Shown piece by piece: positions 32,557 through 41,953 of a DNA stretch of 64,000 nt. The stretch is taken from contig NZ_CP045740.1 in the NCBI RefSeq assembly GCF_009650765.1, positions 930,001 through 994,000 of the forward strand. The letters run 5' to 3'. Each line of letters starts with the position of its first letter. Position 1 is the stretch's first letter. The stretch comes from Streptomyces sp. SUK 48 (GTDB lineage Bacteria; Actinomycetota; Actinomycetes; Streptomycetales; Streptomycetaceae). Below the pieces are notes generated by a model. It was not told the origin of the DNA and made no database searches. It saw only the letters and a program-made list of their open reading frames with translations. The position numbers and the translations under genes were made by a program.

Positions 32557-33270
32557 TCAGATCCACGGGGGCAGCACCGGCAGGCCGCCGGGCGCGTCGA
32601 GGAGGGCGCCGTCACCGCGCCCGCTGAGCCAGGCGAGCAGCTCGGCCCGCGCGCCGCGGACCAGGGGGCCGCCGCCGTCGAACCGGGCCAGCTCCATGCC
32701 CTCGGCGTCGCTCAGGGTGAAGGCGGGCACCTTCTCGGCCTCGGCGTAGTAGCCGACGACGTCGTCCAGGACGATGTCCCGCGCGGTCGCCGGGATGTCG
32801 GCGAGTTCGGGACCGGCGTCCAAGTCGACCAGGTGCAGGACGAGTTCGCGCAGCCGGATGACGAGGATGCGGCGCGGGGTGCAGGTCTCGCCGGTGAACG
32901 GGACGATCGTGGCGTCCCATGCGGGCCCCGGCAGCGTCTCGACCGCGCGCTGCCAGCTCCGGGCGCTTTCGCGGACCCGGGCCACGAGCGCGGCGGCGGG
33001 CAGCAGCGCCCCGGCCTCGATCTCGGCGTCCCGGGCCTCGCGGCCGGCGTACTGATCGTTCCTGACGCCGGTGCGCGCCCAGGTCAGCAGGCGTTCCAGC
33101 GCCGGGGCCTGGGCGGCGAGGTGGCTGAGGACGTGGGCGCGGGTCCAGCCGGGCAGCCGGGACGGGGCGGTGACGGCCGCGTCGTCCAGCGTGGCGGCGG
33201 CGGTGAGGAGCCGCTCGGCGGCACGGTCGAGTTCGCGGAGGACCGCGGGGGTGGGGTCGATCTCCTTCAT
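32557..33270 (-). CDS. Maleylpyruvate-isomerase/DinB-like mycothiol-dependent protein
   Basis: The product has 237 residues. The ATG overlaps the aminotransferase stop (ATGA). The N-terminal four-helix domain has the mycothiol-dependent maleylpyruvate isomerase pattern: LPGWTRAHVLSHLAAQAPALERLL, with metal-ligand His, and RILVIRLRELVLHLVDLDAG. The C-terminal part (FTLSDAEG...FDGGGPLVRGARAELLAWLSGR) is the usual second domain. Members isomerise or transfer thiols onto electrophiles using mycothiol. Within this cluster it could act on an unsaturated intermediate made by the flavoproteins, or give self-protection. Confidence 0.82.
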   Translation of the reverse strand: MKEIDPTPAVLRELDRAAERLLTAAATLDDAAVTAPSRLPGWTRAHVLSHLAAQAPALERLLTWARTGVRNDQYAGREARDAEIEAGALLPAAALVARVRESARSWQRAVETLPGPAWDATIVPFTGETCTPRRILVIRLRELVLHLVDLDAGPELADIPATARDIVLDDVVGYYAEAEKVPAFTLSDAEGMELARFDGGGPLVRGARAELLAWLSGRGDGALLDAPGGLPVLPPWI

Positions 33271-34720
33271 CGGGCCTCCTCCGGGACGTCGGACTTCTTC
33301 ATCGGGCCCCTCCCAGGTGATCGCTCGCCGTCGCCGTCATCGGCTCGGCTTGGTTCGGCTCGCCTCCGGACGTCGTGCGCGGGCGCGGGGTCGTGCACCG
33401 GCGCGGGCGCGGGGCGGCGGCCGGTCAGCTCGGCGAACGCGTCGGCTATGCGGGCGAGTTGGCCCGCGATGTGCGGCAGGCGCACGGGGTCGTCGGCGGC
33501 CAGGGCCTCGGCCTGCCCGTGCTCGTCCCCGTACAGCAGGCTGGTCGCCGCCTTGAAGCGCAGTGCGTGGGGGGCGTCGCCCAGCAGGTGTCCGGCCAGG
33601 ACGACGACGCCGGACTCGTCGAGGAGGCGCCGGGCGAGGGAGGCGGAGCCGGTGACGCCGCGGGCGGCCAGTTCGGCGCGCAGCGGTTCGAAGTCGGGGT
33701 AGACGTAGAAGGCGCCGGTGGGGGGTCTGCACAGGGCGCCGGCGTCGAGCGCGATCCGGTGCACCGCGCGGGCCACGGCGCCGTGCAGGCGGGCGGCGTC
33801 CCGCAACCGACGTACCACCTCCGGCGGTTCGGCGAAGGCGTACGCGGCGACCTGCTGCATCGGGCCCGCCAGTGTCGACCACAGCTCGCCGGCGGCCGAC
33901 AGCACTCCCTCCCGCAGCCGGCGTCCCAGGTCCCCGGCGGGGAAGCGGGCGGCGCCGATGCGCCAGCCGCCCAGGCCCAGGCTCTTCGACAGGCCGGTGG
34001 TGACGACCGTGCGCTCGGGCACGACCTCGGCGGGGCTGAGGTAGCCGCCCGCCGGGTCGTGCAGCACGTCACGGTAGATCTCGTCGGAGATGACGACGAG
34101 GTCCTCGGCGCGGGCCAACGCGCAGATCTCCCGCACCAGTCGGGGCGGGGCGAGCGTGCCGGTGGGGTTGTCGGGCAGCGTCAGGACCAGCGACGCGGGC
34201 TTCTGGCCCGCGGCGCGGGACCGCGCGAGCGCGGCGCGCAGGGCGGCGGGCTCGGGGACTCCCCCGCAGTCCGCGGGCACCGGGACCGCGATGGCCCGCT
34301 TGCCGGCGTACGCGGCCTGGGGAGCGTAGGTGTTCCAGGCGGGGGCGGGCAGCAGCACATCGCCGGGGACGGTGAGCTGAAGGGCCATGAGCAGCGGCTT
34401 GCTGCCCGGCGCCAGCACGATCTGGTCGGCCTCGGTGGGCAGGTCGCGGCGCGCGAAGTAGCCGGCGACGGCCTCGCGTGCGTCGGCGCGGCCCGCCACC
34501 GGACCGTACGACGTCCGTCCCGCCCCTCGACGAGGGCCCGGGCGAGACCGGGCAGCAGGGGCAACCGCGCCTCGCCGAACGCCAGATGCACCAGGGACTC
34601 CCCGGCGGCCCGGCGTTCGTGCACCAGTTGGTCCAGAGCGAGGTTGGGCGAGAGCGGGCGCCGCGGGAGACCGGGCACGTGCGGGGTCGTATCGCGGGCG
34701 GGTGGAGGCGAACCGGGCAC
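33267..34720 (-). pseudogene. PLP-dependent class I/II aminotransferase, frameshifted
   Basis: The C-terminal frame holds most of an aminotransferase: TSYGPVAGRADAREAVAGYF, VLTLPDNPTGTL, VVISDEIYRDVL, and the PLP lysine in GLSKSLGLGGWRIGA. The N-terminal part (LSPNLALDQLVHERRAAGES...LPGLARALVEGRDG) is in another frame. The two join exactly if one base is restored near 34514-34520, between EGRDG and TSYGP. The GTG at 34720 has GAAAGGA upstream. Either the gene carries a real single-base deletion or the sequence has an error there. The enzyme would supply or remove an amino group on the pathway precursor. Extra residues at the C-terminus are Pro/Arg-rich. Confidence 0.8.
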
Positions 34721-34748
34721 GTGCGGGGTCCTTTCGCGGGTGGGTGGA
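34671..34748 (+). repeat. 42-bp-period duplication of the aminotransferase start region
   Basis: Copies 34671-34706 and 34713-34748 match at nearly all 36 positions and are spaced by 42 bp (14 codons, in frame). Each copy carries a GTG start context. Only the upstream copy (minus-strand sense) keeps a good ribosome site, GAAAGGA; in the other it reads GATACGA. Confidence 0.85.
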
Positions 34749-34767
34749 CACAAGGGGGCGCCGGGCA

Positions 34768-34868
34768 TCACGTGGCCGCCGCCCCGGGCTGCCGGCCGAG
34801 CGCCCGGCCTCACGCGGCCGCCGTCCCGGACCACCGGCGGAGCGCTCGGCCTCACGCGGCCGCCCCGG
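34768..34868 (+). repeat. 42-bp tandem repeat duplicating the KamA stop region
   Basis: Units 34768-34809 and 34810-34851 are 35/42 identical, and a partial third unit starts at 34852. That third unit contains the KamA stop codon (TGA on the minus strand), so the 3' end of KamA appears to have been copied downstream twice. The period is the same as in the adjoining repeat at 34671-34748. Confidence 0.8.
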
Positions 34869-36189
34869 ATTCCGGTGGGGTGCCGCGCAGCGCGGCCGCC
34901 AGGTCGGGCGGGCAGTCCGGGGCGATCTCCAGGTCGTCCAGCCAGGCCGCCCGGGGACAGTAGCGGGCCCGGAAGGGGCGGCCGACCAGGGCGGGATCGC
35001 GGGCCTGGAGCATGCGCAGCTGGAAGTAGGCGCCCTCGGGCGTCTCCTGCACCCCGTCCACGACGACCTTGCCGGGCGTCGCGGACATGACCGGGCCGCG
35101 CACGGTACGGGCCAGGCCCGGCAGCGTCCGGTAGGCGGCTCGGAAGATCTCCGACGCGCGGGCCAGCGGCACCTGGAAGTACGCGTGCGGCCCGGTGTCG
35201 CGTTCCACGAACAGGTAGTACGGGACGACGCCCGCGGCCAGTTCGGCCTTCCACAGGGCGCTCCAGGTCGCCGCGTCGTCGTTGACGCGGGCGATCAGCG
35301 GTGCCTGGCCGTACACGACGGCGCCCGTCGCGCGGATGCGCCGCAACGCCTCTTGCGCGGGCGCGGTCTCCAGCTCGCGCGGATGGCTGAAGTGCGCCAT
35401 CACGGCGAGCTGTTTGCCCGCCGCCACGACCTGCTCGAACAGGCGCAGCACGTCGTCGGCGTCGTGGTCGGTGGTGAAGCGGTACGGCCAGTACGCCACC
35501 GACTTGGTGCCGATGCGCACGGTGTCGACCGACTCCAGGGCGAGCAGCGGCTCCAGATGGCGGCGCAGCCGTTCGGTGGTCATCACCATCGGATCGCCGC
35601 CGGTGACCAGCACGTCGCTGACCTCGGGGTGCGCGGCGAGATGGGCGAGCAGCCCGGCCGGGTCCGGGGCGGCGAAGCGCAGGTCGGCGTCGCCGACGAA
35701 CTGCGCCCAGCGGAAGCAGTAGGTGCAGTACGCGTGGCAGGTCTGCCCCTGGCCGGGGAAGTACAGGACGGTCTCGCGGTACTTGTGCTGGAGTCCCGGC
35801 ACGGGCCGCCCGTCCAGGTGCGGCACGTTGTACTGCTGCTGGCCCGAGGGGTGCGGGTTCAGGCGTCCCCGGATGTCGCCGACCAGCTCGCGCAGCAGCG
35901 GTTTGTCCCCGGGGTCCGCGGAGAGCTTGGCGAGCTGCTCCTCGTCGGTGGCCGCCAGCATGCCCCGCTGGGGAAAGGTCAGCTGGAACATCGGGTCTTC
36001 CGGTACGCGGTCCCAGTCGATCAGCCGGCTCAGGACGTACTCGTTGACCCGGAACGGCAGCACCAGCGACAGCCGGCGCACCGTCTCGCGTACCTCCTCC
36101 CCCAGCCCGAAACGGGCGGCGATCTCGTCGAGGTGCCTGGGACCGAGTGCGCGGAAGCGCTCGGACGCGGCCCGGCCGGCCGCCATCAT
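34852..36189 (-). CDS. KamA-family radical SAM, PLP-dependent aminomutase
   Basis: The product has 445 residues. The ATG at 36189 overlaps the carbamoyltransferase stop. The [4Fe-4S] motif is C151-HAY-C155-TY-C158 in QTCHAYCTYCFRWAQF. VLVTGGDPMVM is the SAM-contact GGDP motif, and SATPGKVVVDG matches the PLP-lysine loop of lysine 2,3-aminomutase. Family members shift an alpha-amino group to the beta position. This CFRW subgroup is distinct from catabolic KamA, so the substrate is open (lysine, arginine, glutamate or another amino acid). It probably supplies a beta-amino acid to the assembly enzymes. Confidence 0.9.
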   Translation of the reverse strand: MMAAGRAASERFRALGPRHLDEIAARFGLGEEVRETVRRLSLVLPFRVNEYVLSRLIDWDRVPEDPMFQLTFPQRGMLAATDEEQLAKLSADPGDKPLLRELVGDIRGRLNPHPSGQQQYNVPHLDGRPVPGLQHKYRETVLYFPGQGQTCHAYCTYCFRWAQFVGDADLRFAAPDPAGLLAHLAAHPEVSDVLVTGGDPMVMTTERLRRHLEPLLALESVDTVRIGTKSVAYWPYRFTTDHDADDVLRLFEQVVAAGKQLAVMAHFSHPRELETAPAQEALRRIRATGAVVYGQAPLIARVNDDAATWSALWKAELAAGVVPYYLFVERDTGPHAYFQVPLARASEIFRAAYRTLPGLARTVRGPVMSATPGKVVVDGVQETPEGAYFQLRMLQARDPALVGRPFRARYCPRAAWLDDLEIAPDCPPDLAAALRGTPPESGAAA

Positions 36190-37850
36190 GCGCCCCCTCC
36201 CGACGGGCTCTTCTTCCGGTACAGGGCGTCTTCGAGGACGAGGAAGTCCAGGTCCATGGAGCGGAACGCGGCGAGCGCGTCGCGCGCGCGGTCCACGACG
36301 GGCTCGCCGCGGTCGTTGAAGGAGGTGTTGAGGAGGACCGGCGGCGCCCCTCGGGCCGCCAGGGCGTCCAGGGCCGCGCCGACGGCGGGCGCCTCGTCGC
36401 CGTCGAGCGTCTGCGGGCGGGTGGTGCCGTCGACGTGGACGACGCCGGGGGCGACCCGGCGGCCCAGCTCGGTGGCGCGGGCGGCGCCCAGCATGTAGCG
36501 GCTGAGGTGCTCCTGGCGCTCCCACAGGCGGGCGCCGTAGCCGGGCCGGGTGACACCGGCGAACGGGCGCCACTGCTCGCGGTTCTTCACCGCGTTCACC
36601 CGGGTGTTGACGTCCGCGGTGTCCGGTACGGCGATGATCGAGCGGTGGCACAGGGCGCGCGGCCCCACCTCGGCGCGGCCCTGCGCGACCGCGCCGATCC
36701 GCCCGTCCAGGAGCAGCCCGGCCAGTTCGTCGATGTCCAGCGGGGTGCGGCGCAGGTCCTCGGTGTCCGCGGCGGTGAGCGTCCCGGCGCCGGTGTCGCT
36801 GCCGAGGTACGGGGAGAGCGGCGCCGTGCGGGAGCGCGGCGGGTGGACGGTCCAGGCGGCGCCGAGGGCCACGCCGGCGTCGTGGGGAACCGGCGGTACG
36901 TACAGGGGTCCCGGCAGGGTGCCGTTGGTGGAGCAGTTCAGGGCGACGCCGCCGCTCATGCACAGCTCTTCGACCCCGGCCGCCTTGCGGGTGAGCGAGG
37001 CGAGATGGGTGACGGCCTCTTCCACGACGCGCTGGGCGGTGTAGGCGATCAGGACCGCCCGGGGGTCGTCGGCGAGCCGGTCCGGCGCGGCCCGCGGCCC
37101 GTCGGCGCCCGCGATCCGGGCGTAGCGCTCGCGCCACCGGGCGACCGTGTGGCCGTACTGCTCCTTGATCTCCTCGGCGGTGGCCCGCCCCGGGCGCTCG
37201 GGCAGCGGCTCGACGGCGAGGGCGAAGTCGTCGCCTTCGATGGCCACGAGGCTTTCGGTGCGGATGCCCCGGGCGCGGCCGTAGGCGGCCAGGCCCATGG
37301 TCTTGCCCGCGTCGAGGAAGGAGAAGCCCAGCCAGGTGGAGGCCGCGTCGTAGGCGTAGCCGAGGGAGGCGGTGCGCCGCCAGGAGCGTTCCCGGCGCGG
37401 TGCGCGGCCCTCCTCGTAGGTCCAGATGCTGGAGGACTCGTTCTCGCCGTGGCCGTCGACCACCAGGACGCCCGCCTTGCGGAAGGGCGAGGCGTAGAAG
37501 GAGGAGGCGGCGTGCGCCTGGTGGTGGCCGACGCGCACCACCTCCGGCAGCCGCTCGCCGAAGTCCAGGCCGACCGCGTGGGCGAGGAACTCGGCGTCGT
37601 CGGCGAATCCGCCCGGGTGCAGCTGTTCGTCGTCCCAGCCCACCGCGACCACGTCGATCTCGGCGGCGCCGATGCCCGCCCGCTCCAGGCAGAACCGGGC
37701 GGCACCGGCGGGCTTGCGGTACAGCGAGTGGCGCCGCCGGTTGAGGCGTTCCTCCTCGGAGAAGGCGACGATCCGGCCGTCGCCGTCGATCAGACAGGCC
37801 GCGGTGTCGTGCCGGCCGGCCGGTGGTGCGTTGACGCCCAGGATCCACAT
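36186..37850 (-). CDS. Carbamoyltransferase, NodU/TobZ/CmcH family
   Basis: The product has 554 residues, the normal length. The ATG at 37850 starts MWILGVNAPPAGRHDTAACL, with AAGGAG upstream. The Kae1-like N-terminal domain has the metal motif GHHQAHAASSFYAS (His109, His110, His113). The C-terminal YrdC-like carbamoyltransferase domain includes EVGPRALCHRSI and VLLNTSFNDRGEPVV. Such enzymes make carbamoyl-AMP from carbamoyl phosphate and ATP, then carbamoylate a hydroxyl or amine of a natural product. The final product is therefore expected to carry a carbamate or ureido group. Confidence 0.94.
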   Translation of the reverse strand: MWILGVNAPPAGRHDTAACLIDGDGRIVAFSEEERLNRRRHSLYRKPAGAARFCLERAGIGAAEIDVVAVGWDDEQLHPGGFADDAEFLAHAVGLDFGERLPEVVRVGHHQAHAASSFYASPFRKAGVLVVDGHGENESSSIWTYEEGRAPRRERSWRRTASLGYAYDAASTWLGFSFLDAGKTMGLAAYGRARGIRTESLVAIEGDDFALAVEPLPERPGRATAEEIKEQYGHTVARWRERYARIAGADGPRAAPDRLADDPRAVLIAYTAQRVVEEAVTHLASLTRKAAGVEELCMSGGVALNCSTNGTLPGPLYVPPVPHDAGVALGAAWTVHPPRSRTAPLSPYLGSDTGAGTLTAADTEDLRRTPLDIDELAGLLLDGRIGAVAQGRAEVGPRALCHRSIIAVPDTADVNTRVNAVKNREQWRPFAGVTRPGYGARLWERQEHLSRYMLGAARATELGRRVAPGVVHVDGTTRPQTLDGDEAPAVGAALDALAARGAPPVLLNTSFNDRGEPVVDRARDALAAFRSMDLDFLVLEDALYRKKSPSGGGA

Positions 37851-37931
37851 GGTCGAAGAGCTCCTTGCTTCCTTTTGCGGGGTGAGAGGTCGGCCTTGTG
37901 CGGAGTGAGAGGTCGGCGTTCTGGTGCGAGG

Positions 37932-40421
37932 TCAGCGAGGGAGCGGCGCGAGGCGGTGGCGCACGGCCCGCTCGGCGGTGTCCAGGGCCGTGCGGCACTC
38001 CTCGGGGCGGTCGCCCGTGGCGATCAGCGCGGCCAGGCGGGGCACGATGCCGTGCGGGGGCAGCCGCAGCTCCGTGCCCGGCGGGGCGAGGGCGACGGCG
38101 TCCGCGATGCCGGGCACGGCCGCCGCGGCGGTGACGTCGAGTTCGTGTACGACGGCGTCGTGCGCGGGGTAGACGAAGCGGACCTCGGCGCAGCGCTCGT
38201 GGCGTGGTGTCACGTCGGGGGTGCGGCCCAGGGCCAGGTCCGCTGCGGCGGCCACCTGGTCGACGCCGGTGGCGAGGCGGCCGAGCAGCGGGACGAAGTC
38301 GCCGCCGAGCCGCCCGTTGACCTCGACCACGCGGGGCCCGGACGGGGTCAGCCGCAGCTCGCTGTGGGTGATGCCGGTGCGCAGGCCGAGCGCGGTGTGC
38401 GCGGCCGTGACCACGGACTCCGCGTCGCAGGCCCAGGGTTCGTGCCGCCAGGGTGCCACCAGGTGCCCGACCTCCTCGAAGTGCGGGGCGAAGCCGAGGC
38501 GTTTGCGGGCCACGTTGACGAGGTGGACGCGTCCGCCGTCGACGGCGCAGTCGACGCTGATCTCGGGTCCGGTGAGGTACTCCTCGACGATGGCGCCCGC
38601 CAGCCGGTCGATGCCGGGGAAGGCGGCGGTGGTGGCCCGGTCGAAGGCCCGGCCGACCGCCTCGGGCGTGTCGGCGAGGGTGACGCCGATGGAGCCGGCC
38701 AGGCCGCGGGGTTTGACCACCACGGGCAGGCCGAGTTCCACGGCGGCGGCGATCGCCTCGGCGCGGCCGTGGACATGGCGGAAGGCCGCGGAGGGCACCC
38801 CGGCCGCGGCGAGGGTCCGCCGGGTGGTGAGCTTGTCGCGGCAGCCGCGCACGGCCTCGGGCCCCAGGTGCGGCAGGTTCAGCCGCCGGGCGGCCTGCGC
38901 GGTCGTGGCCAGCAGCGTCTCGTCCCAGGTGAGGATCGCGCCCGCGCCGTCGGCCGAGGCGAGCAGATCGGCGACGGCCTCGGTGACGGCGTCGGCGTCG
39001 GCGGTGTCGGCGGCCCGGAACCGGTCTCCGACGTACGGACGCTGCCACCTCGGCGGTCCGGACTGCACGAGCGCGGTCTCGACCCGTTCGGCCAGGGCGG
39101 CGAGCGCGTACCGGCGGTAGGGCGGGTTCCCGCAGCCCACCACGGCCACCCGGGCGGGCGCGCGCTCGTCGACGGGCGTGCACACCAGCGCCGTCCCACG
39201 GGCCGTACGGCGCAGCGCCGCCTCCACCTCGGCGCTGCTCCGGCCCGCGAATCGGAAGCGCGCTCCGGCGTGCTCGTACCCGCCCCCGGTCATCAACTGC
39301 CCCCGGTGCGGGACGCGGTGGGCGTAGGCGGGCCCGTCGTCCGGCAGGGTCACGGAGCGCACCCGGCACGGAGCGGGGACGGAGGGCGGCACCAGCAGCC
39401 AGCCGCCGACCCGGTCGGTCCGGGAGGGCGCGGCCGGTGTCGGGTCGGGGGTGTCCGTCTGGTGGGCGAAGGCGGCGGCCATGAGGTCGACGCCGTGCAC
39501 CTCCCGCCAGACGAAGGGCACTTCGGCCCCGCCGGGCCGCGCTCCGAGTTCGAGCACGGTCAGCGCACCGCGCTCGCTCTCGAACAGTTCCAGGTGGAAG
39601 ACGGACGGACGGGCCAGCAGGGCCCGCGCGGCCCGAGCCGTCAGCGCGCCGATGCGCTCCAGCGCGGCGCCGTCGTCGATCTCCACCGATCCGAGCGCCT
39701 CGCCGGAGGTGAACTCCAGGCAGCTGCTCACATAGCGCGAGGCCCGCCAGAAGCCGAGGTCGCGGCCGTCGAAGACGCCGTCGACGTGCAGGATGCGGTC
39801 CGGCACCCACGGCTGGACGATCATGTCGGTGCCGGTGGGAAAGACGTAGGCGGCCAGCTCGCGCGGGGAGTTCAGGCGGGTGACCTGGGCGCTGGCGGTG
39901 CCGCGCCGCGGTTTGACCAGGACGGGCCAGCCGTGGGCTGCGGCGAAGCGGGACACGGCGGCGTGGCCGGGGGCGTCGGCGGTCGCCGGTGCCGGGACCG
40001 CGTGCGCGGCGAGGCGGCGGGCCATCAGCAACTTGTCGCGCACCGGGCGCAGTTCCTCCGTGCCGGGCCCCGGCAGGGACAGTTCGTCGCGCAGGGCGGC
40101 GGCCAGGTCGAGATCGGTCTCCTGGAGGGCGACGACGCGCGTCGGCGGCCCGCACCGCTCGGCCAGCCGGTCCACGGCCTCGCGCACCGCCTTGGCGTTC
40201 TCGGTGCTGTCCACCAGTTCCACCCCGGCGGCCCCGTCCAACGGCAGGTGTGTCAGGGCCCGTTCGGTGGTGACGTAGCTGACCTGGTGGGCGGTGTGGT
40301 CGAGGTAGCGGGCGTAGTCGGCGTACCGGTCGCTCCAGCGGTGCAGGACGACGATGTGGGCGGGGGCGGTGCCGTCCTGGCGGGGCCGGGCGAGCGGACG
40401 GCTGGGGGTGGGGCCGGGCAC
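37932..40421 (-). CDS. Double ATP-grasp ligase
   Basis: The product has 829 residues. The GTG at 40421 has GGAGG at ideal spacing. Two ATP-grasp modules lie in tandem. The first (about 20-340) has KLLMARRLAAHAVPAPA, WPVLVKPRRGTASAQV and the metal strand LELGARPGGAEVPFV. The second (about 430-760) has KLTTRRTLAAAGVPSAAF, LPVVVKPRGLAGSIGV and VEVNGRLGGDFVPLL. Both keep the Mg-binding E-x-N/G-x-R pattern, so both may be active. Carboxylate-amine ligases of this kind make dipeptides or amides. Two modules on one chain suggest two successive amide bonds made without an NRPS. Confidence 0.9.
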   Translation of the reverse strand: MPGPTPSRPLARPRQDGTAPAHIVVLHRWSDRYADYARYLDHTAHQVSYVTTERALTHLPLDGAAGVELVDSTENAKAVREAVDRLAERCGPPTRVVALQETDLDLAAALRDELSLPGPGTEELRPVRDKLLMARRLAAHAVPAPATADAPGHAAVSRFAAAHGWPVLVKPRRGTASAQVTRLNSPRELAAYVFPTGTDMIVQPWVPDRILHVDGVFDGRDLGFWRASRYVSSCLEFTSGEALGSVEIDDGAALERIGALTARAARALLARPSVFHLELFESERGALTVLELGARPGGAEVPFVWREVHGVDLMAAAFAHQTDTPDPTPAAPSRTDRVGGWLLVPPSVPAPCRVRSVTLPDDGPAYAHRVPHRGQLMTGGGYEHAGARFRFAGRSSAEVEAALRRTARGTALVCTPVDERAPARVAVVGCGNPPYRRYALAALAERVETALVQSGPPRWQRPYVGDRFRAADTADADAVTEAVADLLASADGAGAILTWDETLLATTAQAARRLNLPHLGPEAVRGCRDKLTTRRTLAAAGVPSAAFRHVHGRAEAIAAAVELGLPVVVKPRGLAGSIGVTLADTPEAVGRAFDRATTAAFPGIDRLAGAIVEEYLTGPEISVDCAVDGGRVHLVNVARKRLGFAPHFEEVGHLVAPWRHEPWACDAESVVTAAHTALGLRTGITHSELRLTPSGPRVVEVNGRLGGDFVPLLGRLATGVDQVAAAADLALGRTPDVTPRHERCAEVRFVYPAHDAVVHELDVTAAAAVPGIADAVALAPPGTELRLPPHGIVPRLAALIATGDRPEECRTALDTAERAVRHRLAPLPR

Positions 40422-40466
40422 GGGACCTCCAGGGGGCGCGGGGCGGTGGGGCGAGGGGCCGGGGCG

Positions 40467-41738
40467 TCAGGCGGCGGCGAGCAGTGTGTCGTGCAACTCC
40501 CGGAGCAGGGCGGCGCATTGGGCGCGCCCGGTGTCCCGCGCGGTCAGCCGCACGGTCAGGGTGTGTCCGTCCTCCTGGGAACGGGCGTAGCAGCGTGGTC
40601 CGATGGTGGTGAACGGGGTCTCGAAGGAAATGGCGGGCTCGACCGGTCCGGCGGCCTCGCGCGGTGCCGTGCCGCCGCGGTCGGCGGGCGGCAGGGCCAC
40701 GTGGTTGAAGGCGCAGGCGGGCTCGGGGGCCCGCGGCATACGGGCGCGCAGCGCGGCGAGGGCCGTCACGTCGTGCATGCCGTGCCGGACGGCGCGCAGG
40801 CTGCCCCAGTGCACGGTGCGGGCGAGCGTCACGATGTCCGCGTCCACCCCGTCCACGAGGGCGGGGACCCACTCGTTCATCGAGGTGACGAGGTCCCTCC
40901 AGCGTCCGGAGAACCGGTTGGCGCTCATCAACTGCACCAGCAGCGTGCCGCTTCGGCACCGGCGCCCCACGGCGCGGACGTACGCGGCCAGGACGGCGCC
41001 GGCGACGGAGACCCCGGCCCGGCGGGCGAGCGCACGGGCCCCGGGGAGCGCGGCGGCCGAGCGGAGCGTGCACTGCACGACCGCGCCGGGCGCGTCCCCA
41101 GTCAGGGGCTGCCGGGTGGCCGGAGCCTGGTCGAGCGTGCGGCGCCAGTACGCCAACGCGGCGTCCTGGCGCCGCAGTCCGTCCGGCCCGTACTGCTCGG
41201 CGGCCAGGTCGGCGGGGCCGGGTGCCGGTCCGCCGAGGCTGCCGGGCGCGGCGAGTTCGCGCAGCAGGTCGCGCCGCAGCACCTCCTGGGCCCAGGCGTC
41301 GGCCAGGATGTGGTGCTTGACGAGGACGAGCCGGCTCGGTGGCCGCCGTCCGTCCGCCGTGGGCTCTCCGGTCGCCAACCGGGCCCGCCAGCCGGCCTGC
41401 CGGCCCAGGTCGAAGGGTTCGGCGGCCAGTCGCAGCGGGAGGTCCGCCGCCTCGGCGTCCCCGGCCGGGACGGTGGTGAGGTCGACGGGTGGCGGCTCGT
41501 CCGGGAGCCACTGCCGGGGCGCGTCGGGGTCCCGCAGGTCGTAGCGCGTGCGCAGGGAGGGATGCCGTACGGCGAGCGCGGCGAGCGCGCCGCGCACGGC
41601 GTCCGGGGCGGTCCCGGGCGGCAGGTCCCACACGGCCGCGTTGTTGGGCTCGTGGCGGCGGCTCTTCGGCAGGTCGCGGATGTCGTGCCAGACGGAGAGC
41701 TGGCCCAGGGAAAGGGGTCCCGCATCAGCCGGACGCAC
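40467..41738 (-). CDS. Free-standing NRPS-type condensation domain
   Basis: The product has 423 residues from the GTG at 41738, which has GGAGG 8 bases upstream; an ATG at 41753 would add five residues but lacks a site. The condensation motif is KHHILADAW, with an intact HHxxxD (His142, His143, Asp147). The opening PLSLGQLSVWHDI corresponds to the C1 motif. It would condense a carrier-bound acyl group with an amine or alcohol acceptor. It is the first gene of the leftward unit, starting 17 bases from the palindromic operator. Confidence 0.88.
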   Translation of the reverse strand: MRPADAGPLSLGQLSVWHDIRDLPKSRRHEPNNAAVWDLPPGTAPDAVRGALAALAVRHPSLRTRYDLRDPDAPRQWLPDEPPPVDLTTVPAGDAEAADLPLRLAAEPFDLGRQAGWRARLATGEPTADGRRPPSRLVLVKHHILADAWAQEVLRRDLLRELAAPGSLGGPAPGPADLAAEQYGPDGLRRQDAALAYWRRTLDQAPATRQPLTGDAPGAVVQCTLRSAAALPGARALARRAGVSVAGAVLAAYVRAVGRRCRSGTLLVQLMSANRFSGRWRDLVTSMNEWVPALVDGVDADIVTLARTVHWGSLRAVRHGMHDVTALAALRARMPRAPEPACAFNHVALPPADRGGTAPREAAGPVEPAISFETPFTTIGPRCYARSQEDGHTLTVRLTARDTGRAQCAALLRELHDTLLAAA

Positions 41739-41754
41739 GCCACACACCTCCATA

Positions 41755-41769
41755 TTCCATAATACGGAA
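41755..41769. promoter_or_regulatory. Shared palindromic operator, leftward promoter
   Basis: TTCCATAATACGGAA is a near-perfect palindrome. It differs by one base from the site at 41973-41987. It lies just upstream of the condensation gene start. The minus-strand TATTAT inside it could serve as the -10. Confidence 0.75.
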
Positions 41770-41953
41770 ACTGAATTCCAGTGAGCGCGCCACAAGCTGC
41801 CACAGCTCGCGGGATCTGTCCAGCGATCACCGGGAGGGCGGGGCTCCACTTCACGCGAGCCCGCCCCCGCCCGCCGCCCGCCATCTCCCGCCCATGCGAG
41901 AGGGGTTGAAAAAGGCGGGTGGCGCTTCCGCGGTGGCGTGTGAGAGCGTGGGT

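Noticed and set aside
29873..32749. 958-residue plus-strand open frame
   Set aside because: It is opposite the carrier, flavoprotein and BtrH-like genes and has no motif.
36147..41762. 1871-residue open frame on the plus strand opposite the biosynthetic genes
   Set aside because: It is antisense to well-supported genes, has an Arg/Gly/Ala-rich low-complexity translation and no domain motifs. It is a typical high-GC shadow frame.
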